Shown piece after piece: positions 27,049 to 36,607 of a stretch of 64,000 nucleotides of DNA. Position numbers and translations under genes: made by a program. Within the stretch, counting starts at the first letter, position 1. Every line of letters starts with the position of its first letter. This DNA is from an uncultured Eubacterium sp. (GTDB lineage: Bacteria > Bacillota > Clostridia > Peptostreptococcales > Anaerovoracaceae), in contig CAMNSS010000005.1 in NCBI GenBank assembly GCA_946555345.1, forward strand, positions 1 through 64,000, given 5' to 3'. The notes beneath the pieces were generated by a model. The model had not been told where the DNA came from, did no database searches, and saw nothing but the letters and a program-made list of their open reading frames with translations.

Positions 27049-27724
27049 GCGCCCTAAGCTCTTTGAGAGCCTGGGAAACGCCGCCAACCTCATCGATAAT
27101 GCCGATATCGACCGCCTCTTTTCCGAACAGGATCGTGCCGACATCGTTAGACATATTATCGTTGCTATTCATCAGGCTGATGACTTTATCCCGATGCGCT
27201 TTGGAATGTTCCTCGATGAAATTGACGACCCGCTCCTGCGTCTTTCTCATATAAGCAAAAGTCGTTTCCGAGGTGATCACAAGCCCCGTCGTCCTGATGG
27301 GATGCAGTGTCATCGTAGCCGTTTTTGCAATAAAGGAATAATCCGTCGCAACCGCAAGGGGAATGCCAATGCTGTGGCCGCCGCCCAGAACCAATGATAC
27401 GGTCGGCTTGGAAAGCGTCGCAATCATCTCCGCCAATGCAAGCCCCGCTTCCACGTCGCCCCCCACCGTATTCAGGACCACTAAAAGACCTTTCAATTTC
27501 GGATTTTCTTCCACGGCAATGAGCTGCGGAATCAAATGCTCATATTTGGTCGCTTTATTGTCCGCCGGCAATATGCTATGCCCTTCCACACTGCCAATGA
27601 TATTGATGTATTGCAAATCGCTTTCAAAATCCGTCCCGGTCGTAAGAAGGCCAAGCTCCTTGATTAAATCCTTGGTGCTATCTTCTTCCGCCGCTGTCTT
27701 TTTCTCAGTTTCCTGTTCTTTCAT
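27014..27724 (-). CDS. tepA: ClpP-like serine protease TepA
   Basis: About 236 residues of the S14 family. GGGHSIGIPLAVA holds the active Ser and TMTLHPIRTTG the active His. LNTVGGDVEAGLALAEMI and DVGTILFGKEAVDIGIIDEVGGV are typical of TepA. In Bacillus subtilis TepA aids protein export and germination by degrading small acid-soluble proteins, so a sporulation-linked role is possible. ATG at 27724 is chosen for AAGGAG nine bases upstream; an ATG at 27730 is an alternative. The last 11 codons are part of a 105-bp tandem duplication. It is divergent from ylmC. Confidence 0.88.
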   Translation of the reverse strand: MKEQETEKKTAAEEDSTKDLIKELGLLTTGTDFESDLQYINIIGSVEGHSILPADNKATKYEHLIPQLIAVEENPKLKGLLVVLNTVGGDVEAGLALAEMIATLSKPTVSLVLGGGHSIGIPLAVATDYSFIAKTATMTLHPIRTTGLVITSETTFAYMRKTQERVVNFIEEHSKAHRDKVISLMNSNDNMSNDVGTILFGKEAVDIGIIDEVGGVSQALKELRARIEKQEGAEGQ

Positions 27725-27788
27725 TTTCATATTCTCCTTCATTGTGTAATAAATATTATTAATAGTATTTGCGTTTAAGGAGTGTGTT

Positions 27789-28040
27789 ATGCGATTAAGT
27801 GAAATCGGAAACAAAGAAATCGTTGATCTTTCAACGGGAAGCAATCACGGGCAGTTATGGGATGCAGATATGTTATTTGACAAAAAAAGCGGCAAAATAA
27901 AAGCGGTGCTTGTCCCGTCATTGCAAAGCACCGGCCTTTTCAAAAAAAACTTTAACGATATGTGTGAACTCCCTTGGGGAAACATCGTCATTATCGGGGA
28001 AGATATGATCATTTTCCAGTCACAGCCTTCCAGCATATAA
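27789..28040 (+). CDS. ylmC: YlmC/YmxH family PRC-barrel sporulation protein
   Basis: 83 residues, full length for the family, beginning MRLSEIGNKEIVDLSTGSNHG. A single PRC-barrel-like beta fold is expected. Members are conserved in spore-forming Firmicutes, and ymxH is expressed in the mother cell; the molecular role is unknown. AAGGAG lies seven bases before the ATG. The gene is divergent from tepA, and its stop abuts the stop of mtnA with no gap. Confidence 0.9.
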   Translation: MRLSEIGNKEIVDLSTGSNHGQLWDADMLFDKKSGKIKAVLVPSLQSTGLFKKNFNDMCELPWGNIVIIGEDMIIFQSQPSSI

Positions 28041-29537
28041 TCATTCCATCATTTTAGCCCGCCGCAGGCTTTCCGTAAACGGCGGCCTGCAAATGCCCTT
28101 GTCCGTTACGATCGCTGTAATCAACCTATGGTCTGTCACATCGAACGCCGGATTATAGCATTTTACATCGGAAAGCGCCATCGGCGTTTGATAAAATTTT
28201 TCCTTGATTTCCTGCGGCTGGCGAAGCTCGATCGGAATTTCTTCCCCGCTCGTGCAATTCAAGTCAATGGTGGAGACAGGCCCCAACACATAAAACGGGA
28301 TTCCATAATGCTTAGCCAGGATCGCAACGCCTGACGTTCCGATTTTATTGGCAGTATCTCCGTTCGCAGCCACCCGGTCGCAGCCGACAAAGCAAGCCTG
28401 CACCCAACCGTTTTTCATCACCATGGACGCCATATTATCGCAGATCAGCGTGACGTCCACGCCTGCTTTTTGCAGTTCATATGCCGTAAGGCGCGCCCCT
28501 TGCAAAAGCGGCCGTGTCTCATCCGCAAAGACTTTAAAGTCCATGCCCCGCTCTTTTCCCAAAAGAATCGGCCCGAGCGCTGTCCCGTACTGCGAGGTTG
28601 CTAATGGACCAGCATTGCAATGCGTCAGAATCCCATCTCCATCCCGGACTAACGTCAAGCCATATTCCGAGATCGCCCGGCACATTTCGATATCTTCACG
28701 GTGTATCTCGAACGCTTCCTGTTTGATTGCTTCTGCCAGATGCGTACAACATCCATGATCTACACCCTGCACACAATCTGCATAGGCGGCATCACTGCCA
28801 GGCACATGAACCGCACGACCACCAAGCGCATTGTTATTATGCGCCTCTGCGGTCCGATCAATTCCCGCCACATTGCCGCCAAGCACATCTGCCCCGCCGC
28901 CTGCAATACAAGTGCTGCGAGCGCTGCAATCCATTTGCAGCGCATCCTGCGCAGCCGCCAAAACCCGGTCTACCGCCCAAGCTAAGTTGACAGCCGTCGG
29001 GCGGGAAGATTTCAGGTATTCGCCATAGCGTTCCATCTTCTCTAAAAATACTGCACTTTTACGGTCAGGATTTCTTGCCTCGTCGCCACCGTCTGTCCCG
29101 CTACCTCCAATGTCCAATCCATGATTTGATCCATCGCCAGCGCTTGCTCCAGCGGCAAAATCTCCAACAGCGCCAGCCACACTGCCGGCTTCCCCCGGTC
29201 CCTGGCGAGCCACGCATGATTCTCCGCCTGGTTCCTGACAAGCTGCACCCAGCATTGCGCTTGATGCCTGACAAACTGCACCTAGCGTCCTGCCTGACTG
29301 CCCGCCGGAAACCTCCGCAGCCGCCAAAACCGCCATACAGTAAGCGGCACAGATCCCAATCGCAGGAGCGCCGCGAACCCGCAAATGAAAAATCGCATCA
29401 TGCATCTTCTCCAGCGTATCCAGCTCTATATGCTTCGTTTCCCCCGGAAGCAAACTCTGGTCAATGATGATGACCGCCCGCCCGTCTTCCCGCAGCTTTA
29501 CATTATCCGCATTTATGATTTGGCCCACTTCACTCAT
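28041..29537 (-). CDS. mtnA: S-methyl-5-thioribose-1-phosphate isomerase with two low-complexity insertions
   Basis: 498 residues against about 350 in the family. The conserved blocks are present: [44 protein letters not shown] (catalytic Cys), DNMAS and [17 protein letters not shown]. It isomerises methylthioribose-1-phosphate in methionine salvage. Two Gly/Ala/Asp/Cys-rich insertions sit in loops, at about residues 78-158 and 203-264. The first contains an 11-residue repeat ([22 protein letters not shown]) from a 33-bp DNA repeat near 29232-29300. The frame stays open, so the protein is probably still made. The start ATG is preceded by GAAAGGAAATCT. Confidence 0.9.
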   Translation of the reverse strand: MSEVGQIINADNVKLREDGRAVIIIDQSLLPGETKHIELDTLEKMHDAIFHLRVRGAPAIGICAAYCMAVLAAAEVSGGQSGRTLGAVCQASSAMLGAACQEPGGESCVARQGPGEAGSVAGAVGDFAAGASAGDGSNHGLDIGGSGTDGGDEARNPDRKSAVFLEKMERYGEYLKSSRPTAVNLAWAVDRVLAAAQDALQMDCSARSTCIAGGGADVLGGNVAGIDRTAEAHNNNALGGRAVHVPGSDAAYADCVQGVDHGCCTHLAEAIKQEAFEIHREDIEMCRAISEYGLTLVRDGDGILTHCNAGPLATSQYGTALGPILLGKERGMDFKVFADETRPLLQGARLTAYELQKAGVDVTLICDNMASMVMKNGWVQACFVGCDRVAANGDTANKIGTSGVAILAKHYGIPFYVLGPVSTIDLNCTSGEEIPIELRQPQEIKEKFYQTPMALSDVKCYNPAFDVTDHRLITAIVTDKGICRPPFTESLRRAKMME

Positions 29538-29579
29538 TAGATTTCCTTTCGCTCACTGCATCCTATTCCGCCCATCGAA

Positions 29580-29660
29580 CCATGAATCACATATGCCCTT
29601 CCATCGGCATTCATGGTTCAATGAACGCCCTCCTTGCGGCAACGCCATTTTGCCAATCAC
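29580..29660. repeat. CATGAAT/TTCAATGAACGC element, copy I
   Basis: Contains CCATGAAT…ATTCATGG arms, then TTCAATGAACGC and TCCTTGCGGCAACGCC. It lies 43 bp upstream of mtnA. Copy II (31151-31236) has the arms ATCATGAAT…ATTCATGAT, so the stem is kept by paired changes. A third, partial copy is at 51826-51858. Confidence 0.6.
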
Positions 29661-29737
29661 ATTCCATTCCGTCCATTGTATCGCTCGCCGAATTTTATTT
29701 TTTCCATCCCATGCCGCCCATCATGCCGCACGTCCCT

Positions 29738-31111
29738 TCATCGCTGTTCCTTTCCCCGCTGCGATTTGTCCGCCAGCATACCAAACAGCAAAATAACTAC
29801 AAAAACAATCAAATAAAAGAATACATCCATTTTATGGGACAGGATCGCCGCAACGATCATGATCACACAGCCCGCAATGGACAAGACCGGCATCACAAAA
29901 CGCTTGAAAATCCCCCACTCGGTTTCCCGCTTCATCAGCATCAAGAAAATAGGGATATAAAACCCGTAAATCGTAATGATCGGAAGCTCCGAGCTGTCGA
30001 AGCAAAACGGGCCGAACCAGCCATCCGTCAAATTAGCGCCGTAGAAATACATGAGCCAGAAAGCACACGCTAAAACACCGATTACCCCGGAATTGGAAGG
30101 CATATTCACGACCGGGTCGACCTGCCTGAAAATATCGGGGCGCGGGCCTTCATTCCTGGCCGCAACAGCATACAAAGCCCTGACGCTCGCCAGCATCAAG
30201 CCGTTTAACGTCCCCAAGCAAGATACCACGATGAAGACAAACAGAGCCGTTCCGCCGATCGTGGAAAACACATTGGTAAACGCAATTTTTGCCCCTTCTT
30301 CCCCGCCAGCCATTATCACCTGGTTTTCGACCGCTCCCGCAAGACCGATATAATACAGCACATAAACCGCCATCACGATCAACGTGCCGATTACCAGCGC
30401 TTTTGGCAACGTCCTTCTCGCATCCTTCAGTTCCGCATTGATTGTCGTAGCGATAATCCACCCTTCGTAAGCAAAGACGGTCGCACATACGGCCGTGAAC
30501 AACACGGTTCCCGTGCCACCCAGCTCTTCGGCAGGAACAGCCACCTGCGTAAAATTTTCCAGCATCAGGCCGCTGGCAAGACCCTTGAGCGTTCCAATAA
30601 CAGCCATGCAGAACAACGGAATCAGCTTAATAACAGTAGCCGACACCTGGAATTTTCCGGCCAGCACAGGCGACATGACGTTGAGTGCGTAACTTCCCAC
30701 TAAGCAAAACCCTGCAATGGCCATGCAAGAACCACCCGTGATGTCCCAGCCAACCAATACGCAAAAATACCGCGCCGACAGCCATGCCAGCACGGACGTC
30801 ATCGCCGGGTAATAAATCACCGCCATAAACCAGCCTAAATAGTATGCATACTTTTCACCGACCATGGCCTCCGCATAGTCAACGACGCCGTTAACCTTCT
30901 CATATTTCGTCGCCATGATCGCAAAGGTATACGCACACACCACCATAATACAACCGCCGATGATCCACGCCGAAATCCCGATCAGCATGTTCCCGCCGGT
31001 ACTGTTGAGGATCTTTTCTGCCTTGAAAAAGACCCCGCTTCCGATTACGATGCCGACAACCATTGCAATCGCTGTAATGAGCCCGTAACGCTTGTGTAAC
31101 GTATTTTCCAT
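29738..31111 (-). CDS. APC-family amino-acid permease (LAT-like)
   Basis: About 457 residues with twelve hydrophobic helices. The N-terminal GIVIGSGVFFKAEKIL is the unwound helix-1 substrate motif of the APC superfamily, and FAYEGWI in helix 6 is characteristic of LAT-type and related bacterial exchangers. It imports or exchanges amino acids; the substrate is not predictable. ATG at 31111 has GGAG nine bases upstream; an in-frame start seven codons earlier overlaps that site. It is followed by mtnA in the same direction, with a 200-bp gap holding copy I of a repeat; copy II lies at its promoter. Confidence 0.88.
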   Translation of the reverse strand: MENTLHKRYGLITAIAMVVGIVIGSGVFFKAEKILNSTGGNMLIGISAWIIGGCIMVVCAYTFAIMATKYEKVNGVVDYAEAMVGEKYAYYLGWFMAVIYYPAMTSVLAWLSARYFCVLVGWDITGGSCMAIAGFCLVGSYALNVMSPVLAGKFQVSATVIKLIPLFCMAVIGTLKGLASGLMLENFTQVAVPAEELGGTGTVLFTAVCATVFAYEGWIIATTINAELKDARRTLPKALVIGTLIVMAVYVLYYIGLAGAVENQVIMAGGEEGAKIAFTNVFSTIGGTALFVFIVVSCLGTLNGLMLASVRALYAVAARNEGPRPDIFRQVDPVVNMPSNSGVIGVLACAFWLMYFYGANLTDGWFGPFCFDSSELPIITIYGFYIPIFLMLMKRETEWGIFKRFVMPVLSIAGCVIMIVAAILSHKMDVFFYLIVFVVILLFGMLADKSQRGKEQR

Positions 31112-31144
31112 TCTTCTTCTCTCCAAAACCATTTATTCCATAAT

Positions 31145-31236
31145 ATTATATCATGAATCACATCTGTCCTTTTCATCCAAATTCATGATTCAATGAACGC
31201 TCCTTTGCGGCAATGCCGTACCAATCATTGTACCCC
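31145..31236 (-). promoter_or_regulatory. Extended -10 promoter of the permease with CATGAAT/TTCAATGAACGC element, copy II
   Basis: On the minus strand TGATATAAT (31145-31153) is an extended -10 without a good -35. Directly upstream is the element: ATCATGAAT/ATTCATGAT arms (31151-31159 and 31181-31189), then TTCAATGAACGC and CCTTTGCGGCAATGCCG. Copy III at 51796-51858 has the same arrangement of core and TATAATATTATGG. Confidence 0.55.
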
Positions 31237-31274
31237 AAACGCAAATGCTCCCGCCACGGGAATGCCTAGCATAG

Positions 31275-31380
31275 CTTCTTGCAAAACGCAGAGCATCCAG
31301 CGTGCCTTCTTGTAAAACATAGAACGTCCAGCGCATCTTCATGTAAAGCGCACAAAACCGGTTCACCGCTAGCGGGCCAC
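31275..31380. repeat. 31-bp degenerate tandem repeats downstream of the lipoprotein gene
   Basis: Units of CTTCTTGCAAAACGCAGAG type start at 31275, 31306 and 31337, an exact 31-bp period. The rest of 31237-31602 is C/A-rich with GCAAAAATGCCCAA-type words occurring twice. No gene is supported here. Confidence 0.6.
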
Positions 31381-31602
31381 CGCAAAAATGCCCAACGCAT
31401 CCGCCGCAAAAACGCTGCAAAGAATCTAATGCCGCTCCGCCCTGCCAAAAATGCCCAAGTGGAGCGTCTCGTCCACCGCATTGCTGCATTCGTTCGTTAA
31501 TCGCACATTCTCGAAAAAACCACGGCCACAAAGCCCCAGCGTCCGATATGCTGCTGCTATCCACCGCCAAAACGCTGCAAAGCGTCCAGCGCATCCACCG
31601 CC

Positions 31603-32472
31603 TTACGAAAACGGCTTCGCATAAACCGTAACGCTGTCGCCTATCGTATCCACCGACGGAAACCGCACCTGGCAAGCCTCATCACGGTATAAGATATAAT
31701 CCTCCTCGCCCAACACAGCAATCCCGCATCCCTTTGCCACGTCCAGCGTACGGATTTCCTCGTTATCACTGCCTGGGTTTACCACAACGGTCACCTCGCA
31801 TTGATCAGCCTTTTCAGAAGCCGTAATCGCTTTCCATGCGCTTGTGTCCGGCTCTTTGCTGCCGTTGCGAGCAACCGTCATCGCCCGTATGCTGGTTTTA
31901 AATCCCTTTTCATCATAAGTGGCAATCTGTACCCGCTTGATTTGCAAGGTATCCGCATCTACATAATAACTGCCGCCCATCGCAGCATTATCTTGCGGAT
32001 CTTCAAATTCCGTCTCTACGAGAATCTCATCCTTTTCATCCATCGCCTTTACAGATGCGAGTTTTTCGCCAGCAGACGGAAAAAACGGCATCATGCCTTT
32101 AATGCGTTTTTCATATTCTGCCGCCGGAACGATGGTTGCATTCATTGCATCCCCGTTCAGCTCATACAATACGCCGCTGCGGGCATTGACAACCATTTTC
32201 TGTTCCCCTGCTTTGGTCCATGTATCTACAGCAGCTTGTCCGTCCTCCATCCTGAAATCCCAATATGCGGTACTATAAACGTCTCCATTGATGTTGATGC
32301 GTTCTTCTTTAATGGAAATGTTGTCACAGTCCTCCATCAGCGTTTTGAACCGATTCGCATTTTTCACATCGCCAAGGCTTATGTCCGTCTCCTCCTGTCC
32401 TGATCTGTTCCCGCATGCACAGAAACAAAACACGCCTACCATCACCATTGCCAATGCAATCAACTTCTTCAT
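31603..32472 (-). CDS. Putative lipoprotein of unknown function
   Basis: 289 residues. A lipoprotein signal (MKKLIALAMVMVGVFCFCAC) ends at Cys20, so the protein should be membrane-anchored outside the cell. The mature part is soluble, with beta-rich segments such as YYVDADTLQIKRVQIATYDEKG, reminiscent of LolA/LppX-like outer proteins of Gram-positive bacteria. That resemblance is weak and no function is assigned. The gene is monocistronic. AGGAGGG precedes the ATG. Confidence 0.75.
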   Translation of the reverse strand: MKKLIALAMVMVGVFCFCACGNRSGQEETDISLGDVKNANRFKTLMEDCDNISIKEERININGDVYSTAYWDFRMEDGQAAVDTWTKAGEQKMVVNARSGVLYELNGDAMNATIVPAAEYEKRIKGMMPFFPSAGEKLASVKAMDEKDEILVETEFEDPQDNAAMGGSYYVDADTLQIKRVQIATYDEKGFKTSIRAMTVARNGSKEPDTSAWKAITASEKADQCEVTVVVNPGSDNEEIRTLDVAKGCGIAVLGEEDYILYRDEACQVRFPSVDTIGDSVTVYAKPFS

Positions 32473-33032
32473 AAGCCCTCCTGTATCACCATCGGCAGTT
32501 TTCCCAAATTATCACCAACAAAAACCATTCCCTTTGAAATAACCGCCACTTGTTAAACAAAAATTCCAATCAGGGCGGCCTCAGCAGTACGCTGTCCTGC
32601 CATATCATGATCCCGCATCCCTGCCATACCATTATCTAACATCGAGCAAGAAAAATCAAGAAATTATCCCGATCTTCCCTTGCCCATACCGAAAGCCGCT
32701 TGTTTTTTTAATAAGCAGGATTATAATAATAGACAAAATTAAGATAAAATAGACGATTTATATGAAATTTTTAACAAAATTGATGCTACTACAGTTTTTA
32801 GGCTAGCGCAAGTAACGCCGGTTACCAGCTTGATGCAATCACAGCTTAGCCGCACCAATGCCAGCGAAATCTGTAATCAACTTGTTGCCATCATGGCTTC
32901 ACCGCTCTGGCACGGGCAGAATCTGCTAAAACGAGACCACTTCAACACAAGCGGATTCTGTCATCACCCCAACGCCATTACAGCTTGGCAACTCTGGCGC
33001 AGGCAGGATCTGCCACCTGTGCCAAAGCCCGC
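32473..33032. other. Intergenic region with degenerate repeats
   Basis: A+T-rich near 32640-32790, with a possible leftward -10 (TATAAT near 32732) for the lipoprotein gene. From 32810 to 33020 there are diverged copies of about 77 bp, visible as CTCTGGC(A/G)C(G/A)GGCAG(A/G)ATCTGC at about 32914 and 32990. No gene is seen. Confidence 0.4.
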
Positions 33033-33061
33033 TTGTGTTCCTTTGCATACGAGATTATAAT
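33033..33061 (+). promoter_or_regulatory. Promoter of the truncated cupin/AraC-type gene
   Basis: TTGTGT (33033-33038) and TATAAT (33056-33061), spacing 17 bp, lie 30 bp before the ATG. Confidence 0.55.
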
Positions 33062-33090
33062 ATAGATATTGTAGAAAGGATTTCAAAGAT

Positions 33091-33370
33091 ATGCTGGCAG
33101 TAAGCACCCCCATCGTTTTCGAGCAAAATACGCAAAACACGCAAATCACTAGTTCCGTCTGCAAAATCACGCATCAAGAGGCGCATTTTCATGAAAATGC
33201 CATCGAGCTGATCCTCGTCCCCAAAGGAACGATACAGATGCGCGCATCCCACCGGCACGTGACCTTGCAGGCAGGCGATACCTTTTCCATGGACCCAAGC
33301 GACATACACTACATCTATGCGGATGTGGATAACCTGGTGCTGATTCTTCACCAGAACGTCACAAACCGCC
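33091..33370 (+). pseudogene. Truncated AraC-type regulator: cupin sensor domain only
   Basis: The first about 92 codons encode a cupin-like AraC N-terminal domain (HQEAHFHENAIELILVPKGTIQM…AGDTFSMDPSDIHYIY). Promoter and AAAGG site are intact. After about 33370 the frame runs on for 75 codons antisense to the M28 peptidase relic, and the expected AraC helix-turn-helix domain is missing. The 3' part was therefore lost by a deletion or rearrangement. A short fusion protein of 167 residues could still be made. The alternative, a stand-alone cupin, is less likely given the unrelated tail. Confidence 0.65.
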
Positions 33371-33371
33371 G

Positions 33372-34055
33372 CTATTCGCAGAAAAGAATGTATAACTGCT
33401 TTTTTGCGTATGAAACGCAGAATGCGAAAAGCCCGCTTCCCTCGTCCGCATACAGCATCCGCATTTCCGGCTCTCCCGTCAAGACGATCTGGTTGTCTTC
33501 ATCTAGGTGCATCTCCTGTGCCACGTGCTCGATCGCAAAATCGGCGATGATATGCTCGCCTGCGTTTTTACGGTTTTCCAAAAAGCCCGCATGACCTTCA
33601 TAATCCGTATAGTGCGAATCCGTGGCGACAAACAACAGCGTTTTTTCCCGCAGTGATTCGGGAGCTTTGGCGAAGAAATCCGCCAGCGCAAAAACCTCCG
33701 ACATCCCGCTGGCATCCTGCACTGCACCCCGGTTCACAGCATCATGATGGAAATGGATCACGATAATATCATCGCTCTTTCCTGCGAGCCTTCCGCTTAC
33801 GGGCCGTGTTTCTTCTTCCGCATAAACCGTATGGACGGTCAAATCCGCCGTTAACGGCTTGCACCCACATCCCTCGGTCTGCTGCTTCCGTCCACATTCC
33901 GTCGCCAGCTCCTTGCGGCCGCATTCCTTTTCCAGCCGCCTCCGCCTGCATTCCGCCGCCAGCTTCACCCCGTCCTCACGGGAAATCCACACGGCCGGCA
34001 TTTCCATATAACCGCCAGTATTTACGATATCGATATAATCCTCAATGATAGCAAA
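33372..34055 (-). pseudogene. Relic of an M28-family metallopeptidase with PA domain
   Basis: The open frame retains a PA-domain piece (MEMPAVWISREDGVKL) and a zinc peptidase core (IIVIHFHHDAVNRGAVQDASGMS…LLFVATDSHYTDYEGHAGFLENRK). The usual metal-site His and Asp are recognisable. Frame-consistent residues extend upstream of the first ATG to about 34055, where a stop occurs, so the N-terminus with its export signal is gone. The C-terminus is lost at the junction with the truncated AraC-type gene. A 25-30 residue repeat (ECGRK…LATECGRKQ) has been inserted between the two domains. No ribosome site was found. Confidence 0.7.
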
Positions 34056-34167
34056 AAAGACAACTAATCAAAACCATCATGCCACGTATATGCGTATTTC
34101 CCTCTCTGAACGGCGTGAACCGCCCGCTGCTGATTGCGCCATCATGCCCACGTATACGCATATTTTC

Positions 34168-34284
34168 CTCTACGCTCCGCCAATCTTTTCACAGTTCTCT
34201 ACGCACCGCTAATCTTTTCATAGCCTTCTGCGCCCTGCCAATTTCTCACAGTCCTCTGCTCCCCTCCAGCTTTCCTCACACGCC
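34168..34284. repeat. 28-29 bp degenerate tandem repeats after the DUF4317 gene
   Basis: Four units of CTCTACGC(A/T)CCGCCAATCTTTTCACAG type begin near 34168, 34197, 34225 and 34253, running up to the stop codon. A separate pair, CCACGTATA(T/C)GC(G/A)TATTT, is at 34082 and 34149. Confidence 0.65.
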
Positions 34285-35436
34285 TCATTCCTCGCCAGTT
34301 TCCTCGACATTGATATCGATTCCGTTCACTTCAACGCCTTCTCCCACGGGGATCAGGATATACTTGCTTCCATCTATAATCTTTGTCCTGATGCTATATG
34401 TATGTGCCGGATCGACGCTGATCTTGACCTCCGGCGTTTCCAACTCAAATTTTTTGCTTTCAATGAGATTATTCGGATTCATCACTGCACTTTCCCCAAA
34501 CTCTTTGTGGCACAATTCATGGAACGCGCTAATTTTTCCGTCCGTAACACCGCTGTTTTTCAAGATATCATCGACCTCTTCAACGTAAATCTCAGGGACT
34601 TCAGGATCTTTGCTCTCCTTGTGAAGCTCCAGCCGCTCCCTGATCTGCCCGTGAACAGCCTTTACTACTTCGAGGCTGCATTCGTCGCCAAGGGATTCAC
34701 AGAGAATCCCGCTAAATACGTTTTTCTGTGTACCAGCGGACAGCGGCACTTCTTCCGCATTGAACACGGCTGCAATAAATTCCTCATGGATATCCGACAG
34801 GCTTCTGCTGTAATATAAAGCATTGTAAATATTTGCGCCCCGCTCGTCAAAGGCGGGGAACATAAATCCCAGCTCCGGGTTTGCCAGCACATGGCCCGCA
34901 TTCGCGCCCCGGAAGCTCTTTTCTTCAGCGTAATACCGCAAGGTGGATTTGGAATCCTTCACCGGGCAGATACAGCAAATGATATAGTCAAAGACATCGC
35001 CAGAGCCCTCCTCCCAGATTTCATCATCGCTTCCCTTGAAGGGAACGTCATAGGAATCGGAAGCCAGCAGGATCGCATAGCTGTCCTCCCCCATATCAAC
35101 GGATTCTATGATTCTCTGATAAAACAGATCCCGCATATCTTCATCCCGCAGATGGGAAAGCCTGAGTGCTTGCAAAAGCTTGTGCTCGTCGCTTTCCTCC
35201 ACCTGCTTGACCGAAAATTCGATATCGAGCAAATTTTTTCCCAGTGTCCCCGATAAGCTTTTTTTCAAAAGCTTCATGTACATTTCCGCTTCTTCCGGCT
35301 TCATCAGCCCCACGGGCATATCCATCCGCGCCACCACTTCCCGCGCCGCATTGACATAACAGCCGTACACATGGCTGATGCTGTCTTTTTCTGGTTTAAA
35401 GCGTTTTCTTATTTCCCGTAGCTCTTTCTCATTCAT
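34285..35436 (-). CDS. DUF4317 family protein
   Basis: 383 residues matching what I recall of the DUF4317 family, common in Clostridia and without known function. It opens with MNEKELREIRKRFKPEKDSISHVYGCYVN and has YIICCICPVKDSKSTL and FMFPAFDERGANIYNALYYSR in the middle. It is soluble and acidic, with no signal peptide or membrane helix. ATG at 35436 has AGGAGG eight bases upstream; the ATG two codons earlier is too close to it. Monocistronic. Confidence 0.8.
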   Translation of the reverse strand: MNEKELREIRKRFKPEKDSISHVYGCYVNAAREVVARMDMPVGLMKPEEAEMYMKLLKKSLSGTLGKNLLDIEFSVKQVEESDEHKLLQALRLSHLRDEDMRDLFYQRIIESVDMGEDSYAILLASDSYDVPFKGSDDEIWEEGSGDVFDYIICCICPVKDSKSTLRYYAEEKSFRGANAGHVLANPELGFMFPAFDERGANIYNALYYSRSLSDIHEEFIAAVFNAEEVPLSAGTQKNVFSGILCESLGDECSLEVVKAVHGQIRERLELHKESKDPEVPEIYVEEVDDILKNSGVTDGKISAFHELCHKEFGESAVMNPNNLIESKKFELETPEVKISVDPAHTYSIRTKIIDGSKYILIPVGEGVEVNGIDINVEETGEE

Positions 35437-35547
35437 CTCCATTGCCTCCTATTCTTTTCAAAGCAAAGATTATTATATCGCACCGCCAGGGAAAAATCTA
35501 TCGCAAAATCGAGGATATTGCCAAGCGGGAAAACCAGGAAACCTTAT

Positions 35548-35579
35548 GATGCAAGCTGGCAAGGCGAGCCGCTTGCATC
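35548..35579. other. Hairpin in the DUF4317-XRE divergent gap
   Basis: Perfect 9-bp arms GATGCAAGC (35548-35556) and GCTTGCATC (35571-35579), no T-run. The rest of 35437-35895 holds only the extended -10 at 35715 and A+T-rich sequence. Confidence 0.35.
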
Positions 35580-35714
35580 CTGCGGTTCATGTCTGAAAAG
35601 CGGCTTAAAACAGGACGGATTGTCGCTCAAAAGCACAGGACTGAAACAGGTAGAATATTACAGTTATCCTTGTTCATAGGTTTCTTTTTTACCAGGGTAT
35701 TCCACAAGGCATCA

Positions 35715-35723
35715 TGCTATAAT
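35715..35723 (+). promoter_or_regulatory. Extended -10 element upstream of the XRE gene
   Basis: TGCTATAAT lacks a recognisable -35 at the proper distance. It would give a leader of about 165 bases. Confidence 0.35.
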
Positions 35724-35895
35724 ACAGTTAAGCAGAGAAAGAATAAAAGGAAAATGATTCAGTGAATAGATCGGCAGTGCATTCAATTTTTGCCCTGGCA
35801 AGCGTGCCAGACCCAAAAATACGGTATTTTCTCACTTTATGTCGTGTAATCCGGCGGGCTTTTAATATATTCTGCTAAGCAAGGAGGGATTGTGA

Positions 35896-36570
35896 ATGGA
35901 TCAGAAAAAAATAGGCCAGTTCTTGAAAACGCTGCGCAAAGAAAAAAAGATAACGCAAGAAATGTTAGCGGAGGCACTGCATGTGTCCAACAGGACAGTA
36001 TCCAGATGGGAAACGGGAAACAATATGCCCGATATCAGCTTGCTGGTTGAACTATCGGAATTCTATCAAGTCAGCATCCCTGAAATCATTGAGGGAGAAA
36101 GGAAACGTGAGAAAATGAACCAAGAGGCAAAGGATACGGCGGTAAAAATGGCAGAGTACAGCAAAAATGAATCCAGCACAAAGAAAAGGAAAATAACAAG
36201 CGTTCTCCTCATAATCTTTGGCGGATTTATCATGATGTCTGCTTTCGCAATATTTCCAAACGAAAGCAGCTGGGGAAGCATTTATGCAATCATTGGCGGA
36301 TTCATATTGGCCGCAGGGACTTATTTCAGGATGAAGCCTGTGTTATTGAAAAAAGGCGCGCGAATGTTGGGCGCTATTGGATGCATCATCGCATTATTTG
36401 GAATTTTTATGATTTCCGATTATGTTGCGGTTTCACAATTTCAACAAGCTCCCCGGTTTTCTTATGAAAAATCCTATGGCGAAAACATTGTCGAACACAA
36501 GACATTGTTTTACACGGTCATCCAAGAAAATCCAGGCACTGCAAAGCAACGGATCGAAATCGTAAAATAG
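35896..36570 (+). CDS. XRE-family regulator with membrane C-terminus
   Basis: 224 residues. An N-terminal HTH_3 domain (ITQEMLAEALHVSNRTVSRWETGNNMPDI, about 19-47) binds DNA. It is followed by a charged linker and about three hydrophobic helices (about 100-122, 127-146, 155-176), then a short outside tail. The layout suggests a membrane-tethered regulator of the kind often found beside transporters. No transporter is next to it; the neighbour is a helicase relic. AGGAGG precedes the ATG. Confidence 0.85.
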   Translation: MDQKKIGQFLKTLRKEKKITQEMLAEALHVSNRTVSRWETGNNMPDISLLVELSEFYQVSIPEIIEGERKREKMNQEAKDTAVKMAEYSKNESSTKKRKITSVLLIIFGGFIMMSAFAIFPNESSWGSIYAIIGGFILAAGTYFRMKPVLLKKGARMLGAIGCIIALFGIFMISDYVAVSQFQQAPRFSYEKSYGENIVEHKTLFYTVIQENPGTAKQRIEIVK

Positions 36571-36607
36571 CTTAGGGTAATCCCTGCATAATGCAAGCAA
36601 GGCCGCT

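Noticed and set aside
28727-29467. Several plus-strand frames antisense to mtnA
   Set aside because: They arise from the biased repeat insertions and have no start signals.
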